Assembly: GCF_028858535.1 (NCBI RefSeq)
Contig: NZ_JAPMOU010000003.1
Coordinates: 62,001-126,000 of the forward strand
From: Spartinivicinus poritis
Lineage (GTDB): Bacteria; Pseudomonadota; Gammaproteobacteria; Pseudomonadales; Zooshikellaceae
DNA length: 64,000 bases
Direction: 5' to 3'
Within the stretch, counting starts at the first letter, position 1; every line of letters begins with the position of its first letter. Positions 45,069 through 54,218 of this stretch are shown here, piece by piece. The translations under genes and the position numbers were made by a program. The notes below the pieces were generated by a model. It saw only the letters and a program-made list of their open reading frames with translations. It was not told the origin of the DNA and made no database searches.

Positions 45069-47555
45069 TTATTGGGCTTTAGTCACCATGCAGGTCCATC
45101 CCGTAGTATTTCTCACCATTCTTGATGCTTTATACTCAGGCTTTTCACTTAAACTGTTACAGTTATTGGTAAACTCGACAGACTCCTGGTGACCCGTGCG
45201 AAGCAGAATAAAACTATGGAAATACTCTATTTCTAGTTTTTCAGGATTTTCTTTAGCAACTAAATTAGCAGATAAAGCATTGATGATGATATGCAACTTA
45301 GCGCCGTCATAATTAATATTATGGCTGCCATCAAACCCTTCAGGGCTAACAGCAAAGTCTAAAATATCATTTTTATTAATGACTACCTGTAGTTTTCTGG
45401 TGCTACTCGCATCGCCTGTTGGAGAAATAAGCTTTTGATCGTATAGTTTACCATTAATATAAAACTTTCCGGTAAAACCATTACCTTGTGTATTTGAGTG
45501 TCTTTGTATTAGCCAACTTACTTCAACTGTACCATTATATGGGCTTACCCAACGTTTAACAGGCCAATGTTCAATTACCTGGTTTGAGCCAGAGTGAGGG
45601 CCACTTGGGTGAACAATTTCTTTTCCAACTTCCAACCATGGAGAAGTACCATTTGCTAAATCCCATTTTTCTTCTGTCCAATATTTGGTACTTAGTGAAG
45701 TAAATTCAGAAGTTTGATAGTTTTTATCTTCGTCTTGCGCATAGTCAAAATAACCATAATGCCAGTGTTGGGAACCCTGTTGCCCCTCTGATGGCCAATC
45801 CTTTAAAGAATCAGCCAATAAATGAGTTAGCTCTTCTTCTTTTTTATTAGGATTTCTACCCAATACTAGTTCTTGCGCATTGGTAAAACCATCATTATCT
45901 GTGTCAATTTTAGAGTTATTTGCTGAGGTAGCTTCATCATCAGTTACTCTATCACCATCAGTATTGGTTGCTGATGTTTCTCCCTGTTGACTTGATATTC
46001 CACCATAGTTACCCATCCCATTAGAAGTACTTGCACTTGCTGAGCCAGTTTCTGTAACTGATTGTAATTGCCCAGCTTCTGTGTATTGATAAGTAGTGAG
46101 TTTATCTGGTTCAGTAACCTGTATGGGTAAAGAGAATTGATTGTGCCACTGAGTTGTTATTGTGCGAACTTGTGGCGTACCTGCCGCTTCTGTTTTTTCA
46201 GTCACTAAACCACGGTCATTATATTGGTAAGTGGTTTTTACCCCTTGCCAGTCAGTTTTAGATTTTAGTAAGCCATTATCAAAATATTCGTAGTCTTTAT
46301 TGGCTGCTAAGCAATTAGCAGAGGCATGGCCTTCAACGGATTTCACTTTACGGAAACCATTTATTTCCTCAAAACGATACGTGGTTTTCTTACCGAGAGG
46401 ATTGGTAACTGTCGTTGAATTTTCATCAGGGTAGCTAAACGTAACTTTATCTACCTCACCCGCGTGTTTACTAACTGTAGCACGGCCCTTTTCATCATAT
46501 TGCCAAGTAGCATAGCGTTGGTTGTTAGCATTGGTAATGCCCGTTAATAAGGTAGGGTACTGTTCATTCTCATAATGGTAGGTTTCCTTATATTTAGCAT
46601 TAAAATCAGTACCAATTAGTCGGCCTTGCTCATCGTATTGATAGTTACGTACTAAACTACCGCTTTCAATACGGGTAATTTTCTGATCATCAGTTAAATG
46701 ATAATTAACTAATAAATTGCCTTGACTAATAACTATCTTCTTATCCTCATAAGCCAATTCGATTGCCTGCTGTGAGGGAGACTCAACTTTAATTAAACGA
46801 CCTTGATTATTGTATGTCTCTGTAGCATTTGAAGGTGTTAATAACTGATATTGCCCTCGGTCATCGAATGCTTTAACTTGGTAACCACTGGCATCATCAT
46901 CCTGCCATACACCATCTTTTTGATATAAAATGACTTCCTGGCCATTGTCACGGGTTAGCTGGACAATAGACTGCTCAAAGTATTGAATAGTGTCTAATTT
47001 ACGTTGAAAATTAAAGCGCCACGTCCCGTTAGTACCTGACTGAAAATACAGGCGATTAATAGTAATGCTTGGTAAGCTTAAATCACTAAACCATTGAACT
47101 TTACTACCAGTAGCAATATTAACTGGGTTTCCTTTTAGTATCTCACAGCTTTGTGGTTGTGCATTTTTATTAATACATGCACCAGCTTTAGCACTGAATA
47201 TTTTCGGGAAAGGGCAACTATCTCCTTCCAAGTAATATTGAGTTGATTGATTAATATGCCATTGGTAATTAGAATAGAAATCAAAGTAACAATTACCTAA
47301 TGTAATACTGCTACTTTGGTAAGTTATTTTCTCTTCTTTTCGTCTATATTTATCCTTAGGTAAATGTGGTAAGCGAACATGCTCTTTTTCTATTGTTTCA
47401 AGATACCAATTTTCCTGAGCATCACAAGCTGCATTTAGAGAAGACCACTCCCCCTGATATGTTCCATTAACTTTCCACATATATTCTTGGGCATATGATG
47501 ATAACGATATAGATAACAATACAGATAAAGCTGATAGCCGTGAAACAGAAATCAT
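45069..47555 (-). CDS. Secreted Rhs N-terminal half with C-terminal TSP3-like and beta-sandwich modules
   Basis: An 828-residue protein with a signal peptide (cleavage near SSYA). A DUF6531-type region follows (NPVNIATGSKVQWFSDLSLP), then YD repeats up to about residue 507. The chain then leaves the Rhs pattern. A Ser/Gly linker leads to a calcium-type repeat DTDNDGFTNAQELVLGRNPN, a jelly-roll-like module (about 583-760, with WHYGYFDYA and TGKFYINGKLYDQKL) and a tail with two cysteines. AAGGTGATTG precedes the ATG. It ends 91 bases before the second Rhs gene on the same strand. Confidence 0.85.
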   Translation of the reverse strand: MISVSRLSALSVLLSISLSSYAQEYMWKVNGTYQGEWSSLNAACDAQENWYLETIEKEHVRLPHLPKDKYRRKEEKITYQSSSITLGNCYFDFYSNYQWHINQSTQYYLEGDSCPFPKIFSAKAGACINKNAQPQSCEILKGNPVNIATGSKVQWFSDLSLPSITINRLYFQSGTNGTWRFNFQRKLDTIQYFEQSIVQLTRDNGQEVILYQKDGVWQDDDASGYQVKAFDDRGQYQLLTPSNATETYNNQGRLIKVESPSQQAIELAYEDKKIVISQGNLLVNYHLTDDQKITRIESGSLVRNYQYDEQGRLIGTDFNAKYKETYHYENEQYPTLLTGITNANNQRYATWQYDEKGRATVSKHAGEVDKVTFSYPDENSTTVTNPLGKKTTYRFEEINGFRKVKSVEGHASANCLAANKDYEYFDNGLLKSKTDWQGVKTTYQYNDRGLVTEKTEAAGTPQVRTITTQWHNQFSLPIQVTEPDKLTTYQYTEAGQLQSVTETGSASASTSNGMGNYGGISSQQGETSATNTDGDRVTDDEATSANNSKIDTDNDGFTNAQELVLGRNPNKKEEELTHLLADSLKDWPSEGQQGSQHWHYGYFDYAQDEDKNYQTSEFTSLSTKYWTEEKWDLANGTSPWLEVGKEIVHPSGPHSGSNQVIEHWPVKRWVSPYNGTVEVSWLIQRHSNTQGNGFTGKFYINGKLYDQKLISPTGDASSTRKLQVVINKNDILDFAVSPEGFDGSHNINYDGAKLHIIINALSANLVAKENPEKLEIEYFHSFILLRTGHQESVEFTNNCNSLSEKPEYKASRMVRNTTGWTCMVTKAQ

Positions 47556-48165
47556 TCAATCACCTTGATTACAACAAAAATAGGGGCTATAAAAAAGCTG
47601 CACAAGTTTTACTCAAATCGAGATCAATATCAAATTTAATTCGCGTTTATCAAACTTAATGATAAGCAAGCCAAACCACGATTAGCGCAAGTTATTTTTG
47701 CTCGATAAATACGTATAAAAAATTAGCAGTAAAATTGACTAAATTTATTTTTCTTTAGTGCATTATCACGTACCCTGATCATTCAAAATATCAATATTAG
47801 TGAGAACAGCTATTCGCACTGCCAATAGTTTCATTTCATTGCCCCCTATTTCAGTTTCTTGCACTTTATGAAAAGCCTTACCTACTCCCATAGTCTTTAT
47901 ACTGCAGAGGCTAGCGCCTCATTACTGCACCATTTTCAATTGCACAAAACACTTATGACGCAAAACCCGTAGGGGGGAGGATGAGTGCTTTTTTCTGCTC
48001 CTCTGGATTCCAGGTCAGATTTTTTTGTCGCAATGACAGCGGATGAGGAACAAGTTCGAGACATCACTAATGTAGGAGTAAAAAGCGGACTAACGCATCG
48101 TCATAGGATTAGGTAGTATTGAGCTTAAAGGTATTTAAATGTGTGGTTCAAAACTTATTAAATAC
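47556..48165. other. Intergenic region upstream of the Rhs genes
   Basis: About 610 bases with no supportable gene. It should contain the promoter of the split Rhs operon. No repeat family or remnant protein was recognised. Confidence 0.4.
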
Positions 48166-48402
48166 TTATGCTTCTGTCTTGTTTATAAATATTGATTTCT
48201 TACCTTTAAAATACTCAATGTTGAATACAATTCGATTACTTTCGTAAGCAGCATTTTGTATCCAGCCTTCAGCACTCTCCTTGTTAGTTTCAATATAGTC
48301 AGGTAGCAAAATATACCCACCTGGATATTTTTCAATTAAATCATATAAGTCGTTCCAGGCCTCTACCCATACCATTTCTTTCTCAGTATTGCTAAGCGAC
48401 AT
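48166..48402 (-). CDS. Small acidic protein of unknown function, 78 aa
   Basis: A 78-residue acidic protein (MSLSNTEKEMVWVEAWNDLY) with AGGAAA a few bases before the ATG, which supports translation. It has no signal peptide. It lies upstream of the Rhs pair and could be another immunity-type protein, but nothing in the sequence proves it. Confidence 0.5.
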   Translation of the reverse strand: MSLSNTEKEMVWVEAWNDLYDLIEKYPGGYILLPDYIETNKESAEGWIQNAAYESNRIVFNIEYFKGKKSIFINKTEA

Positions 48403-48543
48403 TATTTTCCTGACATTATCCCTTTTTCAAGATAACTTTAGTATTTAACACCGTACTCCAGTCTGAAGCATCCAAAATTCTCAACTGGATTTAGCATAAT
48501 GCGCTAATAACCATAGTCACCAAATATCTGGTTTATTTACTTA

Positions 48544-49035
48544 TTAGGTAAAATACCCCTTCTCATAATTACATATTAAATCATATTGCTCTTGAGTATC
48601 TGGTATACCAACACCTCGAGCAGCTGAGACCATATCAATAGCTGTTTGGGCATCATATTTATCTTTAATCAAAATACAGCTAGCCAAAGTACCGGTTCTA
48701 CCTATACCTACCCGGCAATGAATCGCTAAATTATGACCATCACAGATATCTTTATATAAGGATTCCACTAATTCTGTAAATGGAGCCAGCTTTGGTAGCC
48801 CTCTATCTTGAATGGGAAAGTTTAGGTATTCAATGCCATGTTTTTGCAGCTCTTGCTCTTCCTTTTCCAATCCAAGCTCAAACGCTTCATGAACTTCTAA
48901 CAACGACACAACCTTGGTAATGCCAAGCCCGAACAAATAATTGATGTCATCGCTCAGCCACATTGATGATGGCTTTGGCATGACAAATATAGCCCCCTTG
49001 CCTATTGCCGTTACTTCAAATACTTGTGGAATCAT
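48544..49035 (-). CDS. Dual-specificity/PTP-like protein phosphatase
   Basis: A 163-residue protein from ATG 49035, chosen because GAGG lies 9 bases upstream (a longer frame starts at 49077). The P-loop HCRVGIGRTG contains the catalytic Cys107 and Arg113. The general acid is probably Asp77 in IQDRG. It looks like a free-standing bacterial cysteine phosphatase acting on phosphoproteins or small phosphates. A T3SS effector role cannot be excluded, but it is far from the injectisome genes and shows no sign of export. Confidence 0.88.
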   Translation of the reverse strand: MIPQVFEVTAIGKGAIFVMPKPSSMWLSDDINYLFGLGITKVVSLLEVHEAFELGLEKEEQELQKHGIEYLNFPIQDRGLPKLAPFTELVESLYKDICDGHNLAIHCRVGIGRTGTLASCILIKDKYDAQTAIDMVSAARGVGIPDTQEQYDLICNYEKGYFT

Positions 49036-49210
49036 AAATTCTGTCCTCACCAGCCCGAATACGTCATCAGATATCAAAGGTTCTGGGCATCCTGGCTAAA
49101 CAGTTTGCTTTATTTTCTGACAAGCCTTGGGGGTTCCAAGATTCGAAGAAAATGGAGCAAAATGTAACGCCAGAAAGTTCAGAAATTTGATAAACAGGCT
49201 TGGGTACAAA

Positions 49211-51055
49211 TTACACCATATCGGGATAAGGGTTCTCTAAATCCAGGGAAACTTCGTGCTCAAACCCTGGCAGGCGGATTGCTTGGGGTTCAAACTGAAT
49301 ATTTTCACCTTCAATCACCCCTTCACCAAACTGGTAAATAGGTTGTTGTTGATTAGCAATACAACGTTGGTCGTATGCTTCAACATTGGCTTGCACTTGC
49401 TCATTAGATTTTAAATAATGCTGATAGACTGATTTACCGTGCTTTTTCTGTAGCATTTGCTGAGTGATGTGTGGTGCGATAATAAATGCTGTTGCATTAT
49501 TTCCGCCAAACCCTTTCGCATTCAGCAATGCAATATCCAGTGCAGTTTTATCCACGGTTTGATGCTGGGTATTTATTTTTAAATGGGTTTGATATACATC
49601 AGCTGCTGGCTTATCAATCGTGGTAATACCTGGCAATACACCATACTGCCAAACACCCAAGGTGCTTGCTAACTGGTCCCCAGCGGCTGCGCCAATAGAG
49701 TGCCCAACAAAAGCTTTTACAGCAGTAATTGGCCAATCAGTAAGACCAAAGACTTCAGCGGCTTTATCCAAAATATGCGACTCTGTTACTCGGTTCTGCG
49801 GGGTACCGGTGCCATGGGCCTGAACAAAACTTCTTAACCGCAGCGCTTCTTCACCTAACACCGCACGGGCAGAGGCCATGGCTTTAGCCATGGTTAAATA
49901 ATTACCCACGCCAGGGCCAGAAATAGATTTTTTAAAGCCATCAGCATTAACAAAGACATCACCTACAGCACCCAGTACATTGGCCCCTAGCTCTAACGCC
50001 AACTCATCATCGAATAGCACGACAAATTGAGCTGATTCAGCAAGGGTAAAACCACAGTTTTCACCAAATGGGCGACAGGCACGCTGATAATTCAGAGGCT
50101 GATCTGCTGCCAGTTGATCTAATGCCCGCAACTCGTTGTCTGTTGCCAAAGCACCCATTGTGCCATAGCCATCAAATACTTCAGGTAATAAAGGGGCCTC
50201 CGCATTACCGACAATGGCGACTCGACAGCGACCACTACGAATGTCGTCGATACCATTTTTCAGGTTATATAAGAAAGTGGCACAAGCACCCATGCTGGTA
50301 CCGGTATTACCGACACTCCCCAGCAAGTAAGCATTGATAAAATCCGCTGGCATTTCCGCCATGCCTAAAGGACATTGCTTAGATGTTACCCGCTTGCCCA
50401 ACAACTGGGCTTTTAACATGCCCCCATTGCCGTTGTAATCGAGCTGACTCATCCCACTACCAGCATATACAGCAACTTGATCAGGCTTCACCTGTTGCAT
50501 AACCTGTTGCCAATCAACACCCATTGAGCCTAATGCATCAGAAGCCCCATAGACCGTTAACTGTAAGCCCCGCGGATGGTTACGAGATTGATAAAGCTGA
50601 TCAGGCTGAAACCCACTGGGTAATTGCCCAGCTGCACGGACAGCCGCTTGCCGGCTAGCAGGCAATAACCAGGCTTGGTTATCCGTAAACGTGACTTTTA
50701 CATGGCGTGCGTCAAACTCTTCTAGCTGCCAGTGGGAGGGTATATCGACAGGTAGCTTACGTTTTGCCAATACGACACTAGCCCCTGCTTGAAATTGCTC
50801 AGCTTGATGATACGGCAGTTGTTCTGTATCAAAATAACCAGACTCTATTTGGCGGATTAAGGTGTGCTGCTTGATGTAGTCCTGCTGATCAGCCCCATAA
50901 TTAATCCCCATCAGCTGGGCCAGGCTTCGCCAGGTACTATCAGCCTCTGCTTGAGCAAGCTGATCAATCACTAAACGTTTGTAACCATGATGTAACGAGG
51001 TACGGCCAGCGGAGTTAATACCACCCATACCAACAATAACAGGAAGTCTAGACAA
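49211..51055 (-). CDS. fabY: FabY-type beta-ketoacyl-ACP synthase
   Basis: A 614-residue ketoacyl synthase much longer than FabB/FabF. The start MSRLPVIVGMGG, the SAGQLPSGF insert and the SISGPGVGNYLTMAKA segment follow Pseudomonas FabY, which starts fatty-acid synthesis by condensing acetyl-CoA with malonyl-ACP. The catalytic triad is Cys258 (GACAT), His414 (HGTGTP) and His452 (VGHSIG). The start is TTG at 51055 with AAGGAG 7 bases upstream. It suggests the organism uses FabY instead of, or besides, FabH. Confidence 0.93.
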   Translation of the reverse strand: MSRLPVIVGMGGINSAGRTSLHHGYKRLVIDQLAQAEADSTWRSLAQLMGINYGADQQDYIKQHTLIRQIESGYFDTEQLPYHQAEQFQAGASVVLAKRKLPVDIPSHWQLEEFDARHVKVTFTDNQAWLLPASRQAAVRAAGQLPSGFQPDQLYQSRNHPRGLQLTVYGASDALGSMGVDWQQVMQQVKPDQVAVYAGSGMSQLDYNGNGGMLKAQLLGKRVTSKQCPLGMAEMPADFINAYLLGSVGNTGTSMGACATFLYNLKNGIDDIRSGRCRVAIVGNAEAPLLPEVFDGYGTMGALATDNELRALDQLAADQPLNYQRACRPFGENCGFTLAESAQFVVLFDDELALELGANVLGAVGDVFVNADGFKKSISGPGVGNYLTMAKAMASARAVLGEEALRLRSFVQAHGTGTPQNRVTESHILDKAAEVFGLTDWPITAVKAFVGHSIGAAAGDQLASTLGVWQYGVLPGITTIDKPAADVYQTHLKINTQHQTVDKTALDIALLNAKGFGGNNATAFIIAPHITQQMLQKKHGKSVYQHYLKSNEQVQANVEAYDQRCIANQQQPIYQFGEGVIEGENIQFEPQAIRLPGFEHEVSLDLENPYPDMV

Positions 51056-51342
51056 ACCATTACTCCTTAAAGTTGATTTACCTATAACGGCGTTTCGGAG
51101 GCTAATAAAAAGAACAAGGAATACTTGAGAATTAACTTGAAAAAGCTCATGCTAATTTTCAAGTGTTCCTAAGCCAATGGTTTTGGAACGAGTCGTACGC
51201 TCTAAAGGCATCCAGGTGAACCAGATGCACCACTAACAACACTCTCTACAGTGTAATTTCGTTCTGACTAACAAGACTGGACATTTTCGCCAAATATTAG
51301 GACTATTCAGTCATTACCCACTGACGAAAAATCTGTAATGTG

Positions 51343-52335
51343 ATGAACACGCGAATTACTCTGATTGCCATTGAGCATATGCTAGGCACCAGCCTAACCT
51401 TGCCAATGGAAATGTTGAATGCGGCCAATGCAACTTTTCAGGCTTATCATAAAACCCGCCACCACCCCTTGGAAATCATTGTGGGTAGTTGGGATGGCCA
51501 ACCAGTCGCTATTACGGGTGGGTTAAGTATTACTCCCCACTGTTCACTGAAAGATATTGAAACAACCGATTTAATTATCATCCCTGGCTTATGGCGCAAC
51601 CCACATACAACTATCCACAATCACCAACCATTGATTAAGTGGCTGCAACAGCAGTATCAACGACAAGCCACGATCTGTGCAGCTGGTACAGGGGTAGCCT
51701 TAATAGCAGAGGCAGGTTTACTAGATAATCAGCCAGCCACCACTCACTGGTATTATTTTGATGCATTCAGTCGCCGCTATCCCAAAATTGAGTTATGTCG
51801 CCACCACTTAATCACCCATAGTGAGCGCATTTATTGCGCAGGCAGTGTCAACTCTATTGCCGATTTAACTGTGCACTTAATCAGCAAGCTATTAGGTGAA
51901 AAAATTGCTACTCGGGTAGAACAGCAATTTTCTCGGGAAATACGCCGTCCTTATGAAACCTCTTTCTATTCATTTGAAGATACGCGAAACCATCAGGATG
52001 AAGCAATCATTGAAGCCCAACAGTGGATTTCCTCCAACCACAGCCAACCGATTGACTGGCAACAGTTGGCAGAACAGTTACAAATGAGTTTGCGAACGTT
52101 TAACCGTCGCTTTAAAGCAGCCACCCATCAAACACCCTCTAGTTATTTGCAAAAAATCAGAATTCAAGCAGCCAAGGAGTTACTGAACCATACCAACCTG
52201 ACCATTGCAGAAATTTCCGATGCAGTAGGGTTTAATGACGAAAGTTATTTTGCCCGTACTTTTAAAAAACATACCTTGGCAAGCCCAAGTGATTACCGGC
52301 ACCAGGTACGAGGGAAATTATTTTCGCTTGCTTAG
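51343..52335 (+). CDS. GlxA-type AraC regulator with DJ-1/PfpI domain
   Basis: A 330-residue protein. Residues 1-190 are a DJ-1/PfpI-like domain (LIIIPGLWRNP, then TICAAGTGVALIAEAGLLDN). The C-terminal AraC helix-turn-helix pair follows (IDWQQLAEQLQMSLRTFNRR and IAEISDAVGFNDESYFARTF). It is a transcription regulator of unknown target. A GTG one codon earlier is possible and no ribosome site is evident. It is divergent from fabY, so it could regulate that gene, but this is speculation. Confidence 0.9.
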   Translation: MNTRITLIAIEHMLGTSLTLPMEMLNAANATFQAYHKTRHHPLEIIVGSWDGQPVAITGGLSITPHCSLKDIETTDLIIIPGLWRNPHTTIHNHQPLIKWLQQQYQRQATICAAGTGVALIAEAGLLDNQPATTHWYYFDAFSRRYPKIELCRHHLITHSERIYCAGSVNSIADLTVHLISKLLGEKIATRVEQQFSREIRRPYETSFYSFEDTRNHQDEAIIEAQQWISSNHSQPIDWQQLAEQLQMSLRTFNRRFKAATHQTPSSYLQKIRIQAAKELLNHTNLTIAEISDAVGFNDESYFARTFKKHTLASPSDYRHQVRGKLFSLA

Positions 52336-52402
52336 GGTGTCGTACAAGACATATTTAGCTCCCTCTGGGAGAGGGCTGTGGTGAGGATGTCTTTACAAAA
52401 CT

Positions 52403-52693
52403 TCAGCTTTTGGAGTGTATATTATTCGTCGCCGCTTGAGATTGATTATTATCAGTTTCAGCTTGTTCACAGCAATCAACCGTTCCTGGCACAGGATCAT
52501 AGCCACCCGGATGCCAAGGATGACAACGCAATAACCGTCTGACAGCTAACCAACAACCTTTAATTGCACCGTATTGTTCTATAGCCTCAAGAGCATAGCT
52601 AGAGCAGCTGGGATAAAACCGACAGTTTCTGCCTAATAGCGGGCTAATTGCGAGCTGGTAGGCTCTGATAAGTAACATGAACAGCTTTTTCAT
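52403..52693 (-). CDS. yidD: Membrane protein insertion efficiency factor YidD
   Basis: A 96-residue small basic protein with the YidD signature [19 protein letters not shown], then [17 protein letters not shown]. YidD is a peripheral inner-membrane protein that helps YidC-dependent insertion. It is usually next to rnpA and yidC, but here it stands alone, as it also does in some other gammaproteobacteria. Confidence 0.95.
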   Translation of the reverse strand: MKKLFMLLIRAYQLAISPLLGRNCRFYPSCSSYALEAIEQYGAIKGCWLAVRRLLRCHPWHPGGYDPVPGTVDCCEQAETDNNQSQAATNNIHSKS

Positions 52694-52816
52694 GGGTAGA
52701 TTGTATCGCCAACCTCGTACTAAAACCAGTTATACAAAAGGTCACCTCTAATAATCATTCGAGCAGATTATATAGCCAAAGCGAGTGGCTTTTAGGGAGC
52801 TGGCTTACTACTGTGA

Positions 52817-52858
52817 AGCTAGCGATAGCAGCACTAATTGAAATATAAAACGCTAGCT
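52817..52858. repeat. Inverted repeat related to the hairpin at 8351-8381
   Basis: AGCTAGCG (52817-52824) pairs with CGCTAGCT (52851-52858). The left flank TACTACTGTGAA is the same as before the hairpin at 8351. In the second copy of the 150-bp repeat this hairpin segment is absent, so it may be a separate insertion. Confidence 0.55.
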
Positions 52859-52859
52859 G

Positions 52860-53010
52860 GGCCGTCGAGCGATGAGGCCCATGAGTTTATGATTTAATAA
52901 ATGATTGGGGTGAAGGCAGTTAAATGCTCCTGCTTAAACGGCATTCCCACCATCCTTGGTGGTCAGCGATGACAACAAACCCTAAAAGTCATTCGAGAAG
53001 GCTATAACAA
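52860..53010. repeat. 150-bp intergenic repeat, copy A
   Basis: It begins GGCCGTCGAGCGATGAGG and ends TCATTCGAGAAGGCTATAAC. By eye it is roughly 85-90% identical to copy B at 55511-55663 in the same orientation. It contains the small palindrome CCACC/GGTGG. It encodes nothing recognisable. Confidence 0.85.
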
Positions 53011-53145
53011 AATGTACTTTAGTATAACGGCCACCCCTCTATATACTTCCATATAACTTCACTTTAATATTTTTTAATTATAAAACAGGACTTGCAGCAA
53101 AACCGAAAAATAAAGGAAATGATTACACCCTTCAAGGAAGAAAAA

Positions 53146-53715
53146 ATGCTAAAAAAAAGCCTAATAATAGAAATATCGAAAAACGACTCTGCATTGGACG
53201 ATTATTTGCAAATTGTTAGTATGGATGCAGCCTGTGTTGCTAAGCGCTATTGGAAAAACCCAGACCTTCATAGTTATAATGGTAATAAAATACACCCCAT
53301 TACCCTGCTCAGCCATGCCAATAATCAAAACTTTATTACCGACTACAACAGCGGTGGTTATAAAGCTTATCAGCCAGGTAACGAAATTGCTAAACACATT
53401 GTTGCCTTAGGGCTCATTCCAACTCGCTTTAAGTTTTGTTTACTGGCAGGTTGCAAAGGGGCTGAAAGCAAAGATCAGGCAGGTCTATACATACAAATAG
53501 GAGATACATTCGCAATTCCAGTAGTAGCCTCTACCACTCCAGTCAAACTCGCCACCACCAACACCCAAATAACCTTAACCCCCCAAGATCAAGGGCAATG
53601 GAAAGTTTACTTTCCAGCAGAGTCATCAATTTACGACCTTGAAAACGAACGCTGTAAGGAAATTCATGAATATTTAATGGGGTATGTGTTTCAGTGTTTA
53701 ACCGAAAAGTCGTAG
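53146..53715 (+). CDS. Unknown protein with possible clan-CD-like cysteine protease features
   Basis: A 189-residue protein from ATG 53146, where AGGAAG 6 bases upstream decides the start (the frame opens at 53092). It has a strand-rich order with ITLLSHANNQ, then NEIAKHIVALGLIPTRFKF, then CLLAGCKGAE and TFAIPVVASTTPVKL. This resembles the His and Cys strands of clan CD domains found in large toxins and adhesins (C80/DUF4347-like). There is no signal peptide. If correct, the His in SHA and the Cys in AGC would be the pair. Protease activity is unproven and the likeness is only by pattern. Confidence 0.6.
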   Translation: MLKKSLIIEISKNDSALDDYLQIVSMDAACVAKRYWKNPDLHSYNGNKIHPITLLSHANNQNFITDYNSGGYKAYQPGNEIAKHIVALGLIPTRFKFCLLAGCKGAESKDQAGLYIQIGDTFAIPVVASTTPVKLATTNTQITLTPQDQGQWKVYFPAESSIYDLENERCKEIHEYLMGYVFQCLTEKS

Positions 53716-53774
53716 TTTTATATAAGGTTTACTTTAGGGGTATCATGAGAAACTGATACTCCATTACTTTCTAT

Positions 53775-54194
53775 TTATTCATTTTTTTCATTCTCAATCA
53801 TACTGTAGCAAAGCTCTATACACTCATCACAGATATTACCTTTTTCACCACAGATAATTTTTAATACTTCCAAATTGCCTTTACCACAAAGTGAACAAAA
53901 AAGAGTACTTTCAGCTTCTTCATTTTCAGGTTCAGTATGATCGGTTATCTGGGTTGTTTCCGCTGAATCAGTTTTGGCTAGCTTAATCCTTACTTCATCA
54001 CCAACCTCTAAATATTCATAAGCCCAGTGTAGGTATTTTTTTGGCTCATACGAGGTAGGTAAAAAAGCAGTCATTACCATGCCAATACCTTCATCGCCGA
54101 CTAATTTGAAGACAGCTGTTTCTAGCTGATCACCAAATGCCACATCAGCTTCGGAATAAAGCTTATCAGTTATATAAACCTCAAATCTAACCAT
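53775..54194 (-). CDS. Protein with C-terminal ClpX-type C4 zinc finger and no ATPase domain
   Basis: A 139-residue protein. The last 45 residues (FCSLCGKGNLEVLKIICGEK, then GNICDECIELCYSMI) match the four-cysteine zinc-binding domain that starts ClpX proteins. The AAA+ part is absent. Residues 1-80 form an unknown, mostly beta domain (MVRFEVYITDKLYSEADVAF). The ClpX zinc domain dimerises and binds substrates and adaptors, so this could recruit or compete for ClpX clients. That is inference. Only a weak ribosome site is seen. Confidence 0.85.
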   Translation of the reverse strand: MVRFEVYITDKLYSEADVAFGDQLETAVFKLVGDEGIGMVMTAFLPTSYEPKKYLHWAYEYLEVGDEVRIKLAKTDSAETTQITDHTEPENEEAESTLFCSLCGKGNLEVLKIICGEKGNICDECIELCYSMIENEKNE

Positions 54195-54218
54195 ACTTAC
54201 ATTTTTGGCTAATCGACC

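Larger units (their letters stand above)
52694..53145. other. Repeat-rich intergenic region
   Basis: About 450 bases with no gene. It holds a short AATCATTCGAG motif at 52753-52763, an AGCCA/TGGCT mini-hairpin near 52774-52790, the hairpin at 52817-52858 and one copy of the 150-bp repeat (52860-53010). The pieces look like nested small repeats. Confidence 0.6.

Noticed and set aside
48544-49035. Cysteine phosphatase as a YopH-like T3SS effector
   Set aside because: It is a short, single-domain phosphatase with no N-terminal secretion region, far from the injectisome, and with no chaperone gene beside it.
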